NCBI RefSeq assembly: GCF_015356865.1
Contig: NZ_JAAFZA010000011.1
Span: 33,476-97,475 of the forward strand
Source of the DNA: Catenulispora pinisilvae
GTDB lineage: Bacteria > Actinomycetota > Actinomycetes > Streptomycetales > Catenulisporaceae
Direction: 5' to 3'
DNA: 64,000 nucleotides
In this document: positions 25,198-33,580 of the stretch, piece by piece
Numbering within the stretch: position 1 is the stretch's first letter
Layout of the letters: each line of letters opens with the position of its first letter
Notes under the pieces: model-generated
Told to the model about the DNA's origin: nothing
Databases searched by the model: none
What the model saw: only the letters and a program-made list of their open reading frames with translations
Program-made: the position numbers and the translations under genes

Positions 25198-26018
25198 GAC
25201 AGTGCCTTCCTTTCCACCAGACGGACGGCGGCGTCGGCGAGGAAGCCGTACAGGCCGTAGAGAACGAGACCGACGACGATGACCGAGGTCTGGCCGTACT
25301 CCTGGGCCAGCGTCATCATGTGCCCGATGCCGGACAGCGAGTTGTACTGCTCGACCACGACCAGGCCGAGCATCGCCGAGGTCACCGCGAAGCGCAGGCC
25401 CAGCAGGAAGCCGGGTAGCGCGCCGGGCAGCACGACGTGCCGCAGGAACGTGCCGCGGCCGATGTCCAGGGTCTCGGCGAGCTCGGCGTAGCGGCCGTCG
25501 ATGCCGCGCAGGCCGTTGTGGGTGTTGATGTAGATCGGGATCATCGAGATCAGCGCGATGGTGATGATCTTCATCTGCTCGCCGATGCCGAACCAGGCCA
25601 CGAACAGCGGGATCAGCGCCAGGGTCGGGATGGCGCGCTTGATCTGGATCGGCCCGTCGATGACGGCCTCGCCGAGCCGGGACAGCCCCGAGAGCAGGGC
25701 CAGCGCGAAGCCGGCGGCCGTGCCCAGCGTCAGCCCGTAGACGACGCGCCGCAGCGAGGCCGTGATGTTGCCGAGCAGATCGTGGTTGCTCCACTGGTCG
25801 CCGAACTCCTTGACCACGTCCCACGGCGCGGTGAGCACCTGCGGGGCGATGAAGCCGGTCAGCGAGCCGACCACCCAGATCGCCAGCAGCAGCGCCGGGC
25901 CGATCCAGAAGGCGAAGCGGATCCGGGGGCCGGGTCCGAGCTGGCGCCGGAGGACGCGGACGTCGTCCCGCGTCGGTTCCTCGGCCACGACGGTCCGGTC
26001 CAGCGCGGTGCTGGTCAT
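25173..26018 (-). CDS. ssuC: Sulfonate-type ABC transporter permease (SsuC-like)
   Basis: 281 aa with six membrane helices (about 35-270) and the EAA-type loop AELAETLDIGRGTFLRHVVL (about 165-184). ATG at 26016-26018 overlaps the binding-protein stop by 4 bases (ATGA). Forms the membrane channel with the adjacent SsuB-like ATPase and SsuA-like binding protein. Confidence 0.92.
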   Translation of the reverse strand: MTSTALDRTVVAEEPTRDDVRVLRRQLGPGPRIRFAFWIGPALLLAIWVVGSLTGFIAPQVLTAPWDVVKEFGDQWSNHDLLGNITASLRRVVYGLTLGTAAGFALALLSGLSRLGEAVIDGPIQIKRAIPTLALIPLFVAWFGIGEQMKIITIALISMIPIYINTHNGLRGIDGRYAELAETLDIGRGTFLRHVVLPGALPGFLLGLRFAVTSAMLGLVVVEQYNSLSGIGHMMTLAQEYGQTSVIVVGLVLYGLYGFLADAAVRLVERKALSWRRTLEG

Positions 26019-27091
26019 GACGCACCTCCGGTGACCACGTCCGAGCCCGCCGCCGCGGCCTCCACCTGGGCGAAGCGCGGGTCGACGACCTCGGAGACGT
26101 TGAATTTCGTGTTGCCCTGGTCCTGCGCCAGCAGGTCGGCGGTGGCCTGGAGCCGGGCGTCGGCGTTCGTCCAGTCCGCCGGGATGCCGGTCAGGCCCTT
26201 GAGTTGGACGGCGTGCTGGGCGTTGGCGGCGCTCAGGCCTTGGTTCTGTTCGTAGTAGAGCTGCGCGTACTGGGCCGGGTGGGTGTTCTCCCAGAGCAAC
26301 GCCTTGGTCCGGGCGGTGACGTAGGCCCGGAGCGCGGCGGCCTTGCCCGCGTTCTGGACCGCGGAGGTGAGGCAGTAGAGGTTCGAGGCGTCGTCCCGGA
26401 TGCCGGTGGGGATCTCGGAGGAGCCCGGGTACTGGTTCAGGTACGTCACGATGGTGCTGGTCCCCAGCGGTGCGACGTCCACCGCGTGGCTGCCCAGCGC
26501 CTGGTTGTAGGTGCTCGCCGTGCTCGGCAGGTCCACGAGCGTCACGTCCTTCTTCGTCAGCCCGGCCTTCTGCAACACCCGCAGCACCAGCGCGCCCTGG
26601 GCCTGGCCCGCGCTGTAGGCGATCTTCTTGCCTTTGAGGTCTGCCAGGGTCTTGATGTCCTTGCCGGGGGCGATGCCCAGCTCGTAGACCGGATAGGAGA
26701 GCGGGTCCACGGTCACCGACTGGAACACGATCTTGGTCGAGGTGCCGGTCCAGTGCGCGAACAGCGACGGGATGTCGGCGACCGCGCTGCAGTCGAGCTG
26801 GTCGCCGCGGAACGCCTTGATGCTGTCCGGGCCGCCGCTGATGTTGGCCCACTTGATGGTCACACCCTCGGCGGTGAGCTCCTTGTCCAGGCCGGCGGCC
26901 TGGATCGCGATCTGAGCCGCCGGGTCGCCGATGCGCAGGACGGTGCCGGAGGGCACGGTCGTGGGCAGGGCGGCCGTCAGCGACAGCGACGGGTGGCTTG
27001 AAGACCCGCAGGCCGTCAGTCCGACGACGGTCGCGATCGCGGTCGTGCCCGCGATGGCTGCGCGACGGAGGGTTGGTACCCGGTCGGTCAT
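26015..27091 (-). CDS. ssuA: Sulfonate-type solute-binding lipoprotein (SsuA-like)
   Basis: 358 aa from the ATG at 27089-27091, which has AAAGG 8 bases upstream; a start 9 codons further up lacks this. Lipobox VGLTAC (about residues 24-29) follows a basic, hydrophobic signal. The binding domain shows LRIGDPAAQIAIQAAGLDKE, ISGGPDSIKAFRGDQLDCSA and LADLKGKKIAYSAGQAQGAL, typical of the aliphatic sulfonate/nitrate/taurine class. Delivers the ligand to SsuC/SsuB encoded downstream with 4-base coupling. Confidence 0.92.
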   Translation of the reverse strand: MTDRVPTLRRAAIAGTTAIATVVGLTACGSSSHPSLSLTAALPTTVPSGTVLRIGDPAAQIAIQAAGLDKELTAEGVTIKWANISGGPDSIKAFRGDQLDCSAVADIPSLFAHWTGTSTKIVFQSVTVDPLSYPVYELGIAPGKDIKTLADLKGKKIAYSAGQAQGALVLRVLQKAGLTKKDVTLVDLPSTASTYNQALGSHAVDVAPLGTSTIVTYLNQYPGSSEIPTGIRDDASNLYCLTSAVQNAGKAAALRAYVTARTKALLWENTHPAQYAQLYYEQNQGLSAANAQHAVQLKGLTGIPADWTNADARLQATADLLAQDQGNTKFNVSEVVDPRFAQVEAAAAGSDVVTGGAS

Positions 27092-27250
27092 GTGTCTCGG
27101 CCTTTCAAAGTCATCCATCCAGATAGGTTCGGTCGGGTTTCGGGGACAGGTGTGCCTGGCGGCGAACAGCGAACAGTGGGGGTGGTGAACAGTGGGGGCG
27201 AACAGCGAGCGGGATGGCGGATAGCGGCTATCGGAGTGCGAGCAGCGGCC

Positions 27251-28300
27251 TCAGACCGCGACCGGCTCCCGCAGCCGCCCGATCAGCGCGTCACCGACGC
27301 GGGCGGTCTCCTGCTTGTAGGGGGTGTCGGACAAGATGAAGTGGCTGATGCCGAGGTCGGCGTACTTGCGCAGGGCAGCCGCGACCTGGTCGGCCGAACC
27401 GACCAGCCAGGTCGTGCCGGCCCCGCCGCCCCCGTACCGGCCGGGCGTCGTGAACAGGCAGTCGTCCAGGACTTCGCCGCGCTCGGCAAGGTCCAGGAGG
27501 CGCTGCTGGCCGACCGCGGTCCGGCGGATGTTCCGGTCGGCGTCGCGTTTCGCGAGCTTGGCCACCTTCTCTTCCGCGGCCTGCCAGGCTTCCTCCGGCG
27601 TGTCCCGGACCAGCGTGGTGATCCGCAGCCCGAACTCCAACGGCTCCAGGTCGCGGTCCAGGTCGCGACTCAGGGCCCGGAGCCGGTCGATGCGTTCGGC
27701 GATGCCCGCCAGCGGCTCGCCCCAGAACAGCTGGACGTCGGCCTCCGTCGCCGAGACCTGTTCGGCCGCCGCCGACGCGCCGCCGAAGTACAGGCGCGGT
27801 CCGCCGTCGGGCAGACGCGGGACGACCGTGGAGTCGGCGACCCGGAAGTACTCCCCGGCGAAGGTCACGTTCTCCTCGGTCCACAGCCGCCGGGCGATCC
27901 GCATGAACTCCTTGGTCCGGGCGTAGCGCTGCGCCTGGTCGCCTTCGGCGTCGCCGTACGCGGCGAGGTTGTCCTGGCCGCTGACGATGTTGACCAGGAG
28001 CCGGCCGCCGGACAGGTGCGACAGCGTCGCCGCCGAGCTCGCGAAATGCGCCGGCCGCCAGTAGCCGGGGCGGACCGCCACGAGCGGCTTGAACGTGGTG
28101 GTCCGCGCCGCGACCGCGGTGCCGACGGTGAACGTGTCGGGACGGCCCCAGCCGGTCCCGAACAACGCGCCGGACCAGCCGTGGCGCTCGGCGGTGGTGG
28201 CCAGGTCCAGGGTGAAGTCCAGGCTGCCCCAGCCGTCGGCGGTGTCGTCGCCCCGGTGGCCGGGTTCGATGGTGTTGGGGACGTACCAGAGGAATTCCAT
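27251..28300 (-). CDS. ssuD: FMNH2-dependent alkanesulfonate monooxygenase
   Basis: 349 aa. Luciferase-like fold with SsuD marks: FLWYVPNTIEPGHRGD at the start, FKPLVAVRPGYWRPAHFASS, GGRLLVNIVSGQD, and FILSDTPYKQETARVGD near the end. Cleaves alkanesulfonates with FMNH2 and O2 to an aldehyde and sulfite in the cytoplasm. The reductant is supplied by the flavin reductase encoded next (28397-28894) and/or the FMN reductase at 30228-30788. AAGGACAC precedes the ATG. The length suits SsuD (about 350-380 aa). Confidence 0.9.
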   Translation of the reverse strand: MEFLWYVPNTIEPGHRGDDTADGWGSLDFTLDLATTAERHGWSGALFGTGWGRPDTFTVGTAVAARTTTFKPLVAVRPGYWRPAHFASSAATLSHLSGGRLLVNIVSGQDNLAAYGDAEGDQAQRYARTKEFMRIARRLWTEENVTFAGEYFRVADSTVVPRLPDGGPRLYFGGASAAAEQVSATEADVQLFWGEPLAGIAERIDRLRALSRDLDRDLEPLEFGLRITTLVRDTPEEAWQAAEEKVAKLAKRDADRNIRRTAVGQQRLLDLAERGEVLDDCLFTTPGRYGGGGAGTTWLVGSADQVAAALRKYADLGISHFILSDTPYKQETARVGDALIGRLREPVAV

Positions 28301-28332
28301 GTGTCCTTCTTCGGGAATCGCGAGACGAGTCG

Positions 28333-28364
28333 TCAGGCGGTCAGGCGGTCAGGCGGTCAGGCGG
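28333..28364. repeat. Four perfect tandem copies of tcaggcgg
   Basis: An 8-bp microsatellite-like array in the 96-base gap between the flavin reductase and ssuD. Degenerate copies continue to about 28403. Confidence 0.85.
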
Positions 28365-28396
28365 TCTGACAGCCAGGCGGTCTGGCAGTCAGGTGA

Positions 28397-28894
28397 TCAG
28401 GCGGCGAGTGTGCGGAAACCGCTGCGGTGGAAGACCAGCGGCTGGCCCTCGGCGGCCGCCGCCCTGGCGTGCACGCGCAGCAGCGCGATGGTGTGGTCGC
28501 CGGCCTCGACCTCGCGGTAGACGCTGGTGTTGAAGTGAGCCAGACCGTCCACGACGAATCCGGAGCCCTCAGCGGCGCGCGCCAGCGGGATCCCCTCGAA
28601 CCGGGAGCCGACCGGCCCGGCCAACTGCCGGGCGAACGCGCGGTGCTGCTCGGCCAGGACCGTGATGCCCAGGTGCGTGGCGCCGCGCAGCTCCGGCCAG
28701 GTCTTCGAGCCGTTCGCGATCGACACCGAGACCAGCGGCGGGTCCAGGCTCACCGAGGTGAAGGAACTGGCGGCCAGTCCGACCGGCTCGTCCGCCACGA
28801 AGGCGATCAGGGCCACGACCCCGGAGGGGAAGGCGCCGAACACCTCGCGCAGGGCGTCGGCGGACAGGTCCTGATTGGTGGTGAACAGGGTCAT
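28397..28894 (-). CDS. Flavin reductase (HpaC/SsuE-partner type, FMN-binding split barrel)
   Basis: 165 aa. Family marks: LREVFGAFPSGVVALIAF, GLAASSFTSVSLDPPLVSVS, WPELRGATHLGITVLAEQH, RFEGIPLARAAEGSG and a C-terminal PLVFHRSGFRTL. Reduces FMN or FAD with NAD(P)H for the two-component monooxygenases of the locus. ATG at 28892-28894 overlaps the TauD stop by 4 bases. The long frame upstream is a shadow of tauD. Confidence 0.9.
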   Translation of the reverse strand: MTLFTTNQDLSADALREVFGAFPSGVVALIAFVADEPVGLAASSFTSVSLDPPLVSVSIANGSKTWPELRGATHLGITVLAEQHRAFARQLAGPVGSRFEGIPLARAAEGSGFVVDGLAHFNTSVYREVEAGDHTIALLRVHARAAAAEGQPLVFHRSGFRTLAA

Positions 28895-29835
28895 GACACG
28901 ACAGCGCTCTGCGCCAGGAACGGCCGGCCGGCGATCAGCTCGGACTCGCGGCCGTCGACACCCACCGGCCGGTCGCCGATCAGGGTGACGCGGTGCAGCG
29001 TGCGCCGGACGTTCAGGTGGTCCAGATCGTGCGGGGCCAGGTGCGCGGTGGCGCGGTTGTCCCAGAACGCGACGTCGCCCGCCCGCCAGCGGAAGCGCAC
29101 GGTGTATTCGGGCCGGGTCAGGTGCTCGTAGAACAGGTCGAGGACGCGCCGTGACTCCACCGCGCTGAGCCCGACGATGTGGTCGGTGAAGCCGGGGTTG
29201 ACGAACAGCGCCCGCTCCCCGGTCTCCGGGTGCACCCGCACCACCGGGTGCTCGGCGATCAGCAGGTTGGCGTTGACCCGCTCGGCCCGCTTGGAGTCCT
29301 CCTCGGCCGGGATGCGGAAGCGGTGCACCGCCCGCAGCGACTCGGCGAGCCGCTGAAGCGGGGCGCTGAGGCCCTCGTAGGCGGCGACCAGGTTCGTCCA
29401 CTGGGTGTCGCCGCCGAACTCCGGCACGTCCTCGGCGCGCAGGATGGAGGCGGCCGGCGGGTTGACCGCGGCGGTGACGTCGGTGTGCCAGCCCGCGAAG
29501 TACGAGTACTGACGCTTGTGGTACTCCTGCCGGAAGTCCTCGCCGTACTTCTTCGCGTAGCGGTCCGGGTCGATGGTCAGGATCTGCGGGAACTGCTCCG
29601 GCGGCGCTTCCTCGTGCGGATGCGCGTGGGTGAGCTCGCCGAACTGCCGCGCGAAGGCGATCTGCGAGCCGTGGTCCAGGCGCTGGGCCCGGAAGAAGAC
29701 GACCTTGTGCTCCAGCAGTGCGGCGCGGACCGCCGCCACGGTGGTCTCCTGGAGCGGTTCGGCGAGGTCGAGCCCGCCGATCTCGGCACCTATGTGCCCG
29801 GCGACGCGGGTGATGGTGAGCTGGTTTTCTGGCAT
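28891..29835 (-). CDS. TauD/TfdA-family 2-oxoglutarate-dependent dioxygenase
   Basis: 314 aa, with the Fe(II) triad H117-x-D119 (FAGWHTDVT) and H265 (NRATAHLAPHD), and the 2-oxoglutarate Arg in VRRTLHRV. Opens the C-S bond of taurine, alkyl sulfate or a similar sulfonate, releasing sulfite or sulfate in the cytoplasm. Which substrate is not shown by sequence. First gene after the Cys leader peptide, then coupled to flavin reductase and ssuD. The ribosome site GAAAGG lies 12 bases upstream of the ATG, somewhat far. Confidence 0.9.
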   Translation of the reverse strand: MPENQLTITRVAGHIGAEIGGLDLAEPLQETTVAAVRAALLEHKVVFFRAQRLDHGSQIAFARQFGELTHAHPHEEAPPEQFPQILTIDPDRYAKKYGEDFRQEYHKRQYSYFAGWHTDVTAAVNPPAASILRAEDVPEFGGDTQWTNLVAAYEGLSAPLQRLAESLRAVHRFRIPAEEDSKRAERVNANLLIAEHPVVRVHPETGERALFVNPGFTDHIVGLSAVESRRVLDLFYEHLTRPEYTVRFRWRAGDVAFWDNRATAHLAPHDLDHLNVRRTLHRVTLIGDRPVGVDGRESELIAGRPFLAQSAVVS

Positions 29836-29988
29836 GACGACATGGGCCTTTCAGAAGGCGGGGGAGAAAGCGCGCGGGCACGCCGAAGGGGAATCAGCGG
29901 CGCGATTCAAAAGCTCGAATGCAGAACCCTGAAATAGTCGCCGGATTCACCAGACGCGACGTAAGGGTGGGCCCTTGGGGGCGGAGAA

Positions 29989-30072
29989 CTACCGAGAAGC
30001 CGAACAGACGGCACTGGCCTGCCGTCGAAGGTCGACGTGCAGACGGGCCACGAGGAGCGCGCCGGAGGTCAT
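29989..30072 (-). CDS. Actinobacterial sulfur-type leader peptide (27 aa)
   Basis: The peptide MTSGALLVARLHVDLRRQAS continues AVCSASR and stops. The block RLHVDLxRxAS...C is the signature of the short leader peptides found before sulfur-uptake and cysteine genes in actinobacteria (annotated as putative leader peptide). The single Cys codon sits five codons before the stop. Its start lies 6 bases after a -10 hexamer, so the transcript would be leaderless. It probably senses cysteine supply and controls read-through or translation of tauD and the genes beyond it. The mechanism here is inferred. Confidence 0.75.
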   Translation of the reverse strand: MTSGALLVARLHVDLRRQASAVCSASR

Positions 30073-30078
30073 GCGTCC

Positions 30079-30107
30079 ACGATCGCAGCGTGATTCGCGG
30101 GCGTCAA
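30079..30107 (-). promoter_or_regulatory. Promoter for the leader peptide and tauD operon
   Basis: Minus strand: TTGACG (30102-30107), 17-base spacer, GATCGT (30079-30084), then 6 bases to the leader ATG. The same GTGTTGACGC decamer occurs at 18481-18490 before the other short Cys ORF. Confidence 0.5.
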
Positions 30108-30227
30108 CACGCGTCCATTTCATCTCTACTGAAATAATGCAGGCCGCAGCGCTGAGACGTGCTCTGGTGTCGTTTTCCCCTGATGTGTTCCATCGGCGCG
30201 ATGCCGGGAGTCTTATCTGGTGAGACA

Positions 30228-30788
30228 TCAACTCGGCCGGGTATTCGCGGCCAGTGCGGCGCGCACCGGGCCGCGCGCGGCGGCGAGCCAGGGCTCGTAG
30301 GCGGCCGGGTCGTCGTAGGAGGAGTCGAGCAGGTACAGGGCGCGGGTCGGCAGCAGCGCGCCGAGTTCGGTCAGCACCGGCTTGAGGAAGACCTCGGGCG
30401 CCATCGCGTGGCCGGGTCCGGCGCCGAGCATCAGCGGAATGGTGACCACGCCGGCCAGCGAGTCGGCTTTGAACCGGTCGAGGAAGAGCTTGAGCAGGCC
30501 GGTGTACGAGGCCTTGTAGGTCGGGCTGGCGACCACCAGCAGGTCCAGCGCGATGACGTCGGACACGGCGCCGGCGGTGGCGGCGTCGGACCAGTCCAGC
30601 AGGCCGGCGCCGTACTCGGCCAGGTCGATGGTCAGGTCCGGGGCGCGGCCGGTGAGCAGTTCCGCCAGGCGTACCGCGGCCTGGTACGTGCGTGACGCGG
30701 GCTTGGGGTTGCCCACCACGACGCCGGCGCGGAGGTTCGCGGGCAGCGGCGCGGTGGGGCCGGAGTCAGGGGTCTGGGACTCGGACAT
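30228..30788 (-). CDS. NAD(P)H-dependent FMN reductase (SsuE-like)
   Basis: 186 aa flavodoxin-like reductase: LRAGVVVGNPKPASRTYQAA (phosphate-binding loop, about 19-38), LLVVASPTYKASYTGLLKLF (about 84-103) and a GAGPGHAMAPEVFLKPVL segment. Supplies FMNH2 to the SsuD and NtaA-like monooxygenases. Separated from tauD by the leader region and possibly driven by its own promoter at 30954-30983. GGAG precedes the ATG at 30786-30788. Confidence 0.9.
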   Translation of the reverse strand: MSESQTPDSGPTAPLPANLRAGVVVGNPKPASRTYQAAVRLAELLTGRAPDLTIDLAEYGAGLLDWSDAATAGAVSDVIALDLLVVASPTYKASYTGLLKLFLDRFKADSLAGVVTIPLMLGAGPGHAMAPEVFLKPVLTELGALLPTRALYLLDSSYDDPAAYEPWLAAARGPVRAALAANTRPS

Positions 30789-30953
30789 CAGTGTTCTCCA
30801 TCAGTGAGTGGTGCGGCGCGCGGCGGCGCTGTGCCGAGCAGGCGGTAGCGGATGGCGGATGCGGGGAGTGCGCACGCTCGCGCTTCAGCGGATCGGTGCG
30901 CTGGCGGGACGGCTCCCGCTCCATCGGATCTCCGGCAGGTACGCCTGTTCTCG

Positions 30954-30983
30954 AAGCTAGGGACGGCGGCTTCGTCATGTCAA
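30954..30983 (-). promoter_or_regulatory. Sigma-70-like promoter of the FMN reductase gene
   Basis: Minus strand TTGACA (30978-30983), 18-base spacer, TAGCTT (30954-30959). The best vegetative-type promoter seen in the window. Confidence 0.6.
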
Positions 30984-30994
30984 TCACCGTCCGG

Positions 30995-31011
30995 CAGCCG
31001 ACGGTCGGCTG
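30995..31011. promoter_or_regulatory. 17-bp perfect palindrome, candidate ROK operator
   Basis: CAGCCGAC-G-GTCGGCTG, ending 12 bases upstream of the -35 of the reductase promoter and 105 bases before the ROK start. Confidence 0.5.
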
Positions 31012-31115
31012 TCCACGCCCGGAGATCCGCCCTCGATCGCGGCCGGCCCGGGAATAACCACGTCCGCGGCCCACGTTCGGGCCAGCATGGTTTCCCACGC
31101 AGCCCGGCCGCGTCC

Positions 31116-32399
31116 GTGAAACCCGTTGTCAGCGATCATCCCGACGCCGTAGCGGGCGCTCCGGCTGCGGATGTGGGTGTGCGCCCGCACCAGCGCCCGC
31201 AGGATCGTCCGCCCGCGGCCAACAAGCGTGAGGCGAGCGCCGCCGCGATCCTGCGCGCCGTGCTCGCCCACGGTCCGGTGGCCCGCAGCACGATCGCCCG
31301 CCTGACCGGCCTGTCCCCGGCCTCGATGACCGGGTACTGCACCGAGCTGATCGCCCTGGGTCTGCTGCGCGACCTGCCCGAGCAGACGCAGTCGAACGGC
31401 GTGGGCCGTCCGCATCTGCCGGTGGACATCGACACCGCCCGCTATGTGGTCGGCGCCGTCCACATCGCGGTTCCGCACACCACCGTCGCAGTGCTCGATC
31501 TGCGCGGCCGAGTCCTGGCCGAAAGCCGGATCCCGCACCAGGACGCGTCGGCCGCCGACACCGTCCGGCGCGCTGCCGGTACCCTGCTCGATCTGCTGCG
31601 CCGGCACAGCGCGGGCGCCACTGCGCTCGGTGTCGGGGTGGCCTGCGGCGGCTGGGTGGACCAGGAGACCGGCACCGTCGTCGAGCACGCGATGCTCGGC
31701 TGGCGCCAGGTGCCGCTGGGCGATCTGCTGCGCGAGCACACCGGCCTGCCGGTCCACGTCGACGGCCACTCCCGGGCCCTGCTGCACGGCGAACGCCTCT
31801 TCGGCGCGGCCCGCGGCGCCGGAAGCGTCCTGCATCTGTTCGTCGGCAACGTCGTGGAAGCCGCCTTCGCCCTGGACGACGCGGCCCACTACGGCCCGCG
31901 CTCGCAAGCCGGCCTCATCGCGCACCTGCCGCTCGCCGACAGCGCCGAGCACTGCCCCTGCGGCCGTACCGGCTGCTTCCAGGCCTCGGTCTCAGAACGC
32001 ACGGTCTCCGGCCGCGCCGTCGAGACCGGGGTCCTCACCGCCCACGACTCCGCCCACGACTTCCCAGCCCTGCTCACCGCGGCCCGCACCGGCAACCAGG
32101 CGGCGCTGGACCTGCTGGTCGAACGGGCCCGCCTGATCGGCCAGGGCGCCGCGCTGCTGATCGACGTGTTCAACCCCGAACTCGTGGTCGTGGCCGAACA
32201 GGCGGTCATGGCCCTGCCACCGGCCCTGGCGGCGCTGCGGGCCGAGATCGCCGCCAGCTCGCGCACCCAGATCGACGCGACGACCGCCGTCGTGCCGTCG
32301 AGCTTCGCCCGGGACACCCTGGCCACCGCCGGCGGGTCGGCGATGCTGGATGTGCTCTACCGGAATCCGCTTGCTGTGGCGCGTTCCAGCGGCCGATGA
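31116..32399 (+). CDS. ROK-family transcriptional regulator
   Basis: About 427 aa from the GTG at 31116; no ATG is available near the HTH, and a GTG further in is possible. Winged helix at about 35-85 (AAILRAVLAHGPVARSTIAR, LTGLSPASMTGYCTEL), then a ROK sugar-kinase-like domain with the zinc motif CPCGRTGCFQ (about 285). Divergent from the sulfonate locus, so it probably controls the reductase promoter through the palindrome between them. Most ROK repressors bind sugars or sugar phosphates; the effector here is unknown. It ends inside a strong hairpin shared with the convergent SGNH gene. Confidence 0.85.
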   Translation: MKPVVSDHPDAVAGAPAADVGVRPHQRPQDRPPAANKREASAAAILRAVLAHGPVARSTIARLTGLSPASMTGYCTELIALGLLRDLPEQTQSNGVGRPHLPVDIDTARYVVGAVHIAVPHTTVAVLDLRGRVLAESRIPHQDASAADTVRRAAGTLLDLLRRHSAGATALGVGVACGGWVDQETGTVVEHAMLGWRQVPLGDLLREHTGLPVHVDGHSRALLHGERLFGAARGAGSVLHLFVGNVVEAAFALDDAAHYGPRSQAGLIAHLPLADSAEHCPCGRTGCFQASVSERTVSGRAVETGVLTAHDSAHDFPALLTAARTGNQAALDLLVERARLIGQGAALLIDVFNPELVVVAEQAVMALPPALAALRAEIAASSRTQIDATTAVVPSSFARDTLATAGGSAMLDVLYRNPLAVARSSGR

Positions 32400-32440
32400 A
32401 GGCGCGGCTGGGGCTGTGGCGCAGCCGCGGCCGCGCCTTC
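32398..32440. terminator. Bidirectional hairpin terminator between ROK and SGNH genes
   Basis: Perfect 11-bp stem GAAGGCGCGGC / GCCGCGCCTTC with a 21-base loop, placed exactly between two convergent genes and overlapping the ROK stop. No U-tract, as is common in actinomycetes. Confidence 0.65.
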
Positions 32441-32451
32441 ACCGGGGCCGG

Positions 32452-33480
32452 TCAGTGGCCGGCCGTCACCCGCACCGGCTCGCTGCGCGGACCGAGTCGT
32501 TCGCCGCGCGCCGAGGCGACATCGAATTCATAGACGTGGTCGGCGGTCAGGCCTTGCACCAGCCAGTGGTCGCCCAGCACCGGGATCGGCCCCAGCTGGC
32601 GCGGCTGCCCGAGCGTGACGTCGCGGAGGGCGACCCGGTAAGCGGCGGCGCCTCGCACCCGGCTCCATTCGAGCCTGACGCTGGTGCCGCCCTGAGTCCG
32701 CGCCGCGAGGATCGTCGGCCTCCGCAACGGAAGCTCGTGGAGCCGCGAGCGGCACGGTCGCAGCCGATCGTGGCCGACTCCGAACCGCCGCAGGGCGTGG
32801 GCGAAGCCGGCGGCCATGGCCGATTCGCCGGTCGGGTTCGGGTGGATGCCGTCGTAGGTATGGGTCTCGGGGTCGAAACCGTCGTGCAGGTTCACCAGGG
32901 CGACCGGAGACTGGTCCGTCGCCAGGGCCGAGACGGCGGCGGGGAGTTCGGCGTTGTAGTCCTCGACGGTCTTGCGGAACCAGGCGTTGCCCCAAGTGGT
33001 GCCGGTGATGCTGGCCACCAGGACGGCGACGGCGGGTGCGGCCGAGCGGGCTTCGGTCACCACAGCGGTCAGATCCCGCAGCGTCTGCTCGGGCGGCCCC
33101 ACGGTCGCGAGGTCGTTGAACCCCAGCTGGACCAGCAGGAAATCCGGGCGGTGCGCGGCGACGTGCCGGCGGACCGACGTCTTCGCGGCGTGCGCGGTCC
33201 ATCCCGGCCGGGCGCAATGCCCGCCCTCGAACCGGCCCTCCCGATACCGGCCGGTCATCGGGTTGACGGTCGCCGGGCCGGTGGGAGCCGGACGGCCCTC
33301 CACGAGGGCCAGGAGCACCGGATCCTCGTACATTGAGAAGGTCCCGGTGTGCGGGCCCACGAACTCGGCGGCCGTGCCGGTGCGCCGGAAGTGCTGCGCC
33401 AGCTGCCAGCGCCACGTGTAGTCGTCTTGCATGCCGCTGGCCAGGGAATCGCCGAGGATCATGATCCGGGGTGCGCTCAT
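32452..33480 (-). CDS. SGNH/GDSL-family hydrolase
   Basis: 342 aa. Block I is GDSLASG with nucleophile S12, block III GFND (N122), block V DGIHPN with H213 and D210. A C-terminal fibronectin III-like domain follows (about 255-340, RLEWSRVRGAAAYRV ... YEFDVASARG). An esterase or lipase acting on acyl or acetyl esters, perhaps on glycans. No signal peptide is visible, which is unusual for a protein with an FnIII tail, so either it is cytoplasmic or export is non-classical. Confidence 0.85.
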   Translation of the reverse strand: MSAPRIMILGDSLASGMQDDYTWRWQLAQHFRRTGTAAEFVGPHTGTFSMYEDPVLLALVEGRPAPTGPATVNPMTGRYREGRFEGGHCARPGWTAHAAKTSVRRHVAAHRPDFLLVQLGFNDLATVGPPEQTLRDLTAVVTEARSAAPAVAVLVASITGTTWGNAWFRKTVEDYNAELPAAVSALATDQSPVALVNLHDGFDPETHTYDGIHPNPTGESAMAAGFAHALRRFGVGHDRLRPCRSRLHELPLRRPTILAARTQGGTSVRLEWSRVRGAAAYRVALRDVTLGQPRQLGPIPVLGDHWLVQGLTADHVYEFDVASARGERLGPRSEPVRVTAGH

Positions 33481-33580
33481 CGTGATCCTTTCCTGTCCGC
33501 CCGGAGGGAGCCCTCCGAGTGTCCCGGAGCGGCGGGGATAAACGTGGGTCGTTTCTTGAGGTGGCGTTCGGTGGATCAGG

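Larger units (their letters stand above)
29836..30227 (-). promoter_or_regulatory. 392-bp tauD leader region between FMN reductase and tauD
   Basis: Holds the promoter (30079-30107) and the 27-aa leader ORF (29989-30072), then 153 bases to the tauD ATG with a weak stem AAGGG/CCCTT (29963-29976). The AT-richer patch 30109-30137 (catttcatctctactgaaat) lies just upstream of the -35. No classical riboswitch was recognised. Confidence 0.6.
30789..31115. promoter_or_regulatory. Divergent control region of the FMN reductase and ROK genes (327 bp)
   Basis: Contains a sigma-70-like minus-strand promoter and, just upstream of its -35, a perfect 17-bp palindrome. No leader ORF of the sulfur type was found here. 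The ROK promoter was not identified. Confidence 0.55.

Noticed and set aside
28333..28364. Iteron-type origin
   Set aside because: Only four 8-bp units, GC-rich, no replication gene near.
29836..30227. SAM or cobalamin riboswitch before tauD
   Set aside because: No conserved core could be traced; the leader peptide explains the region better.
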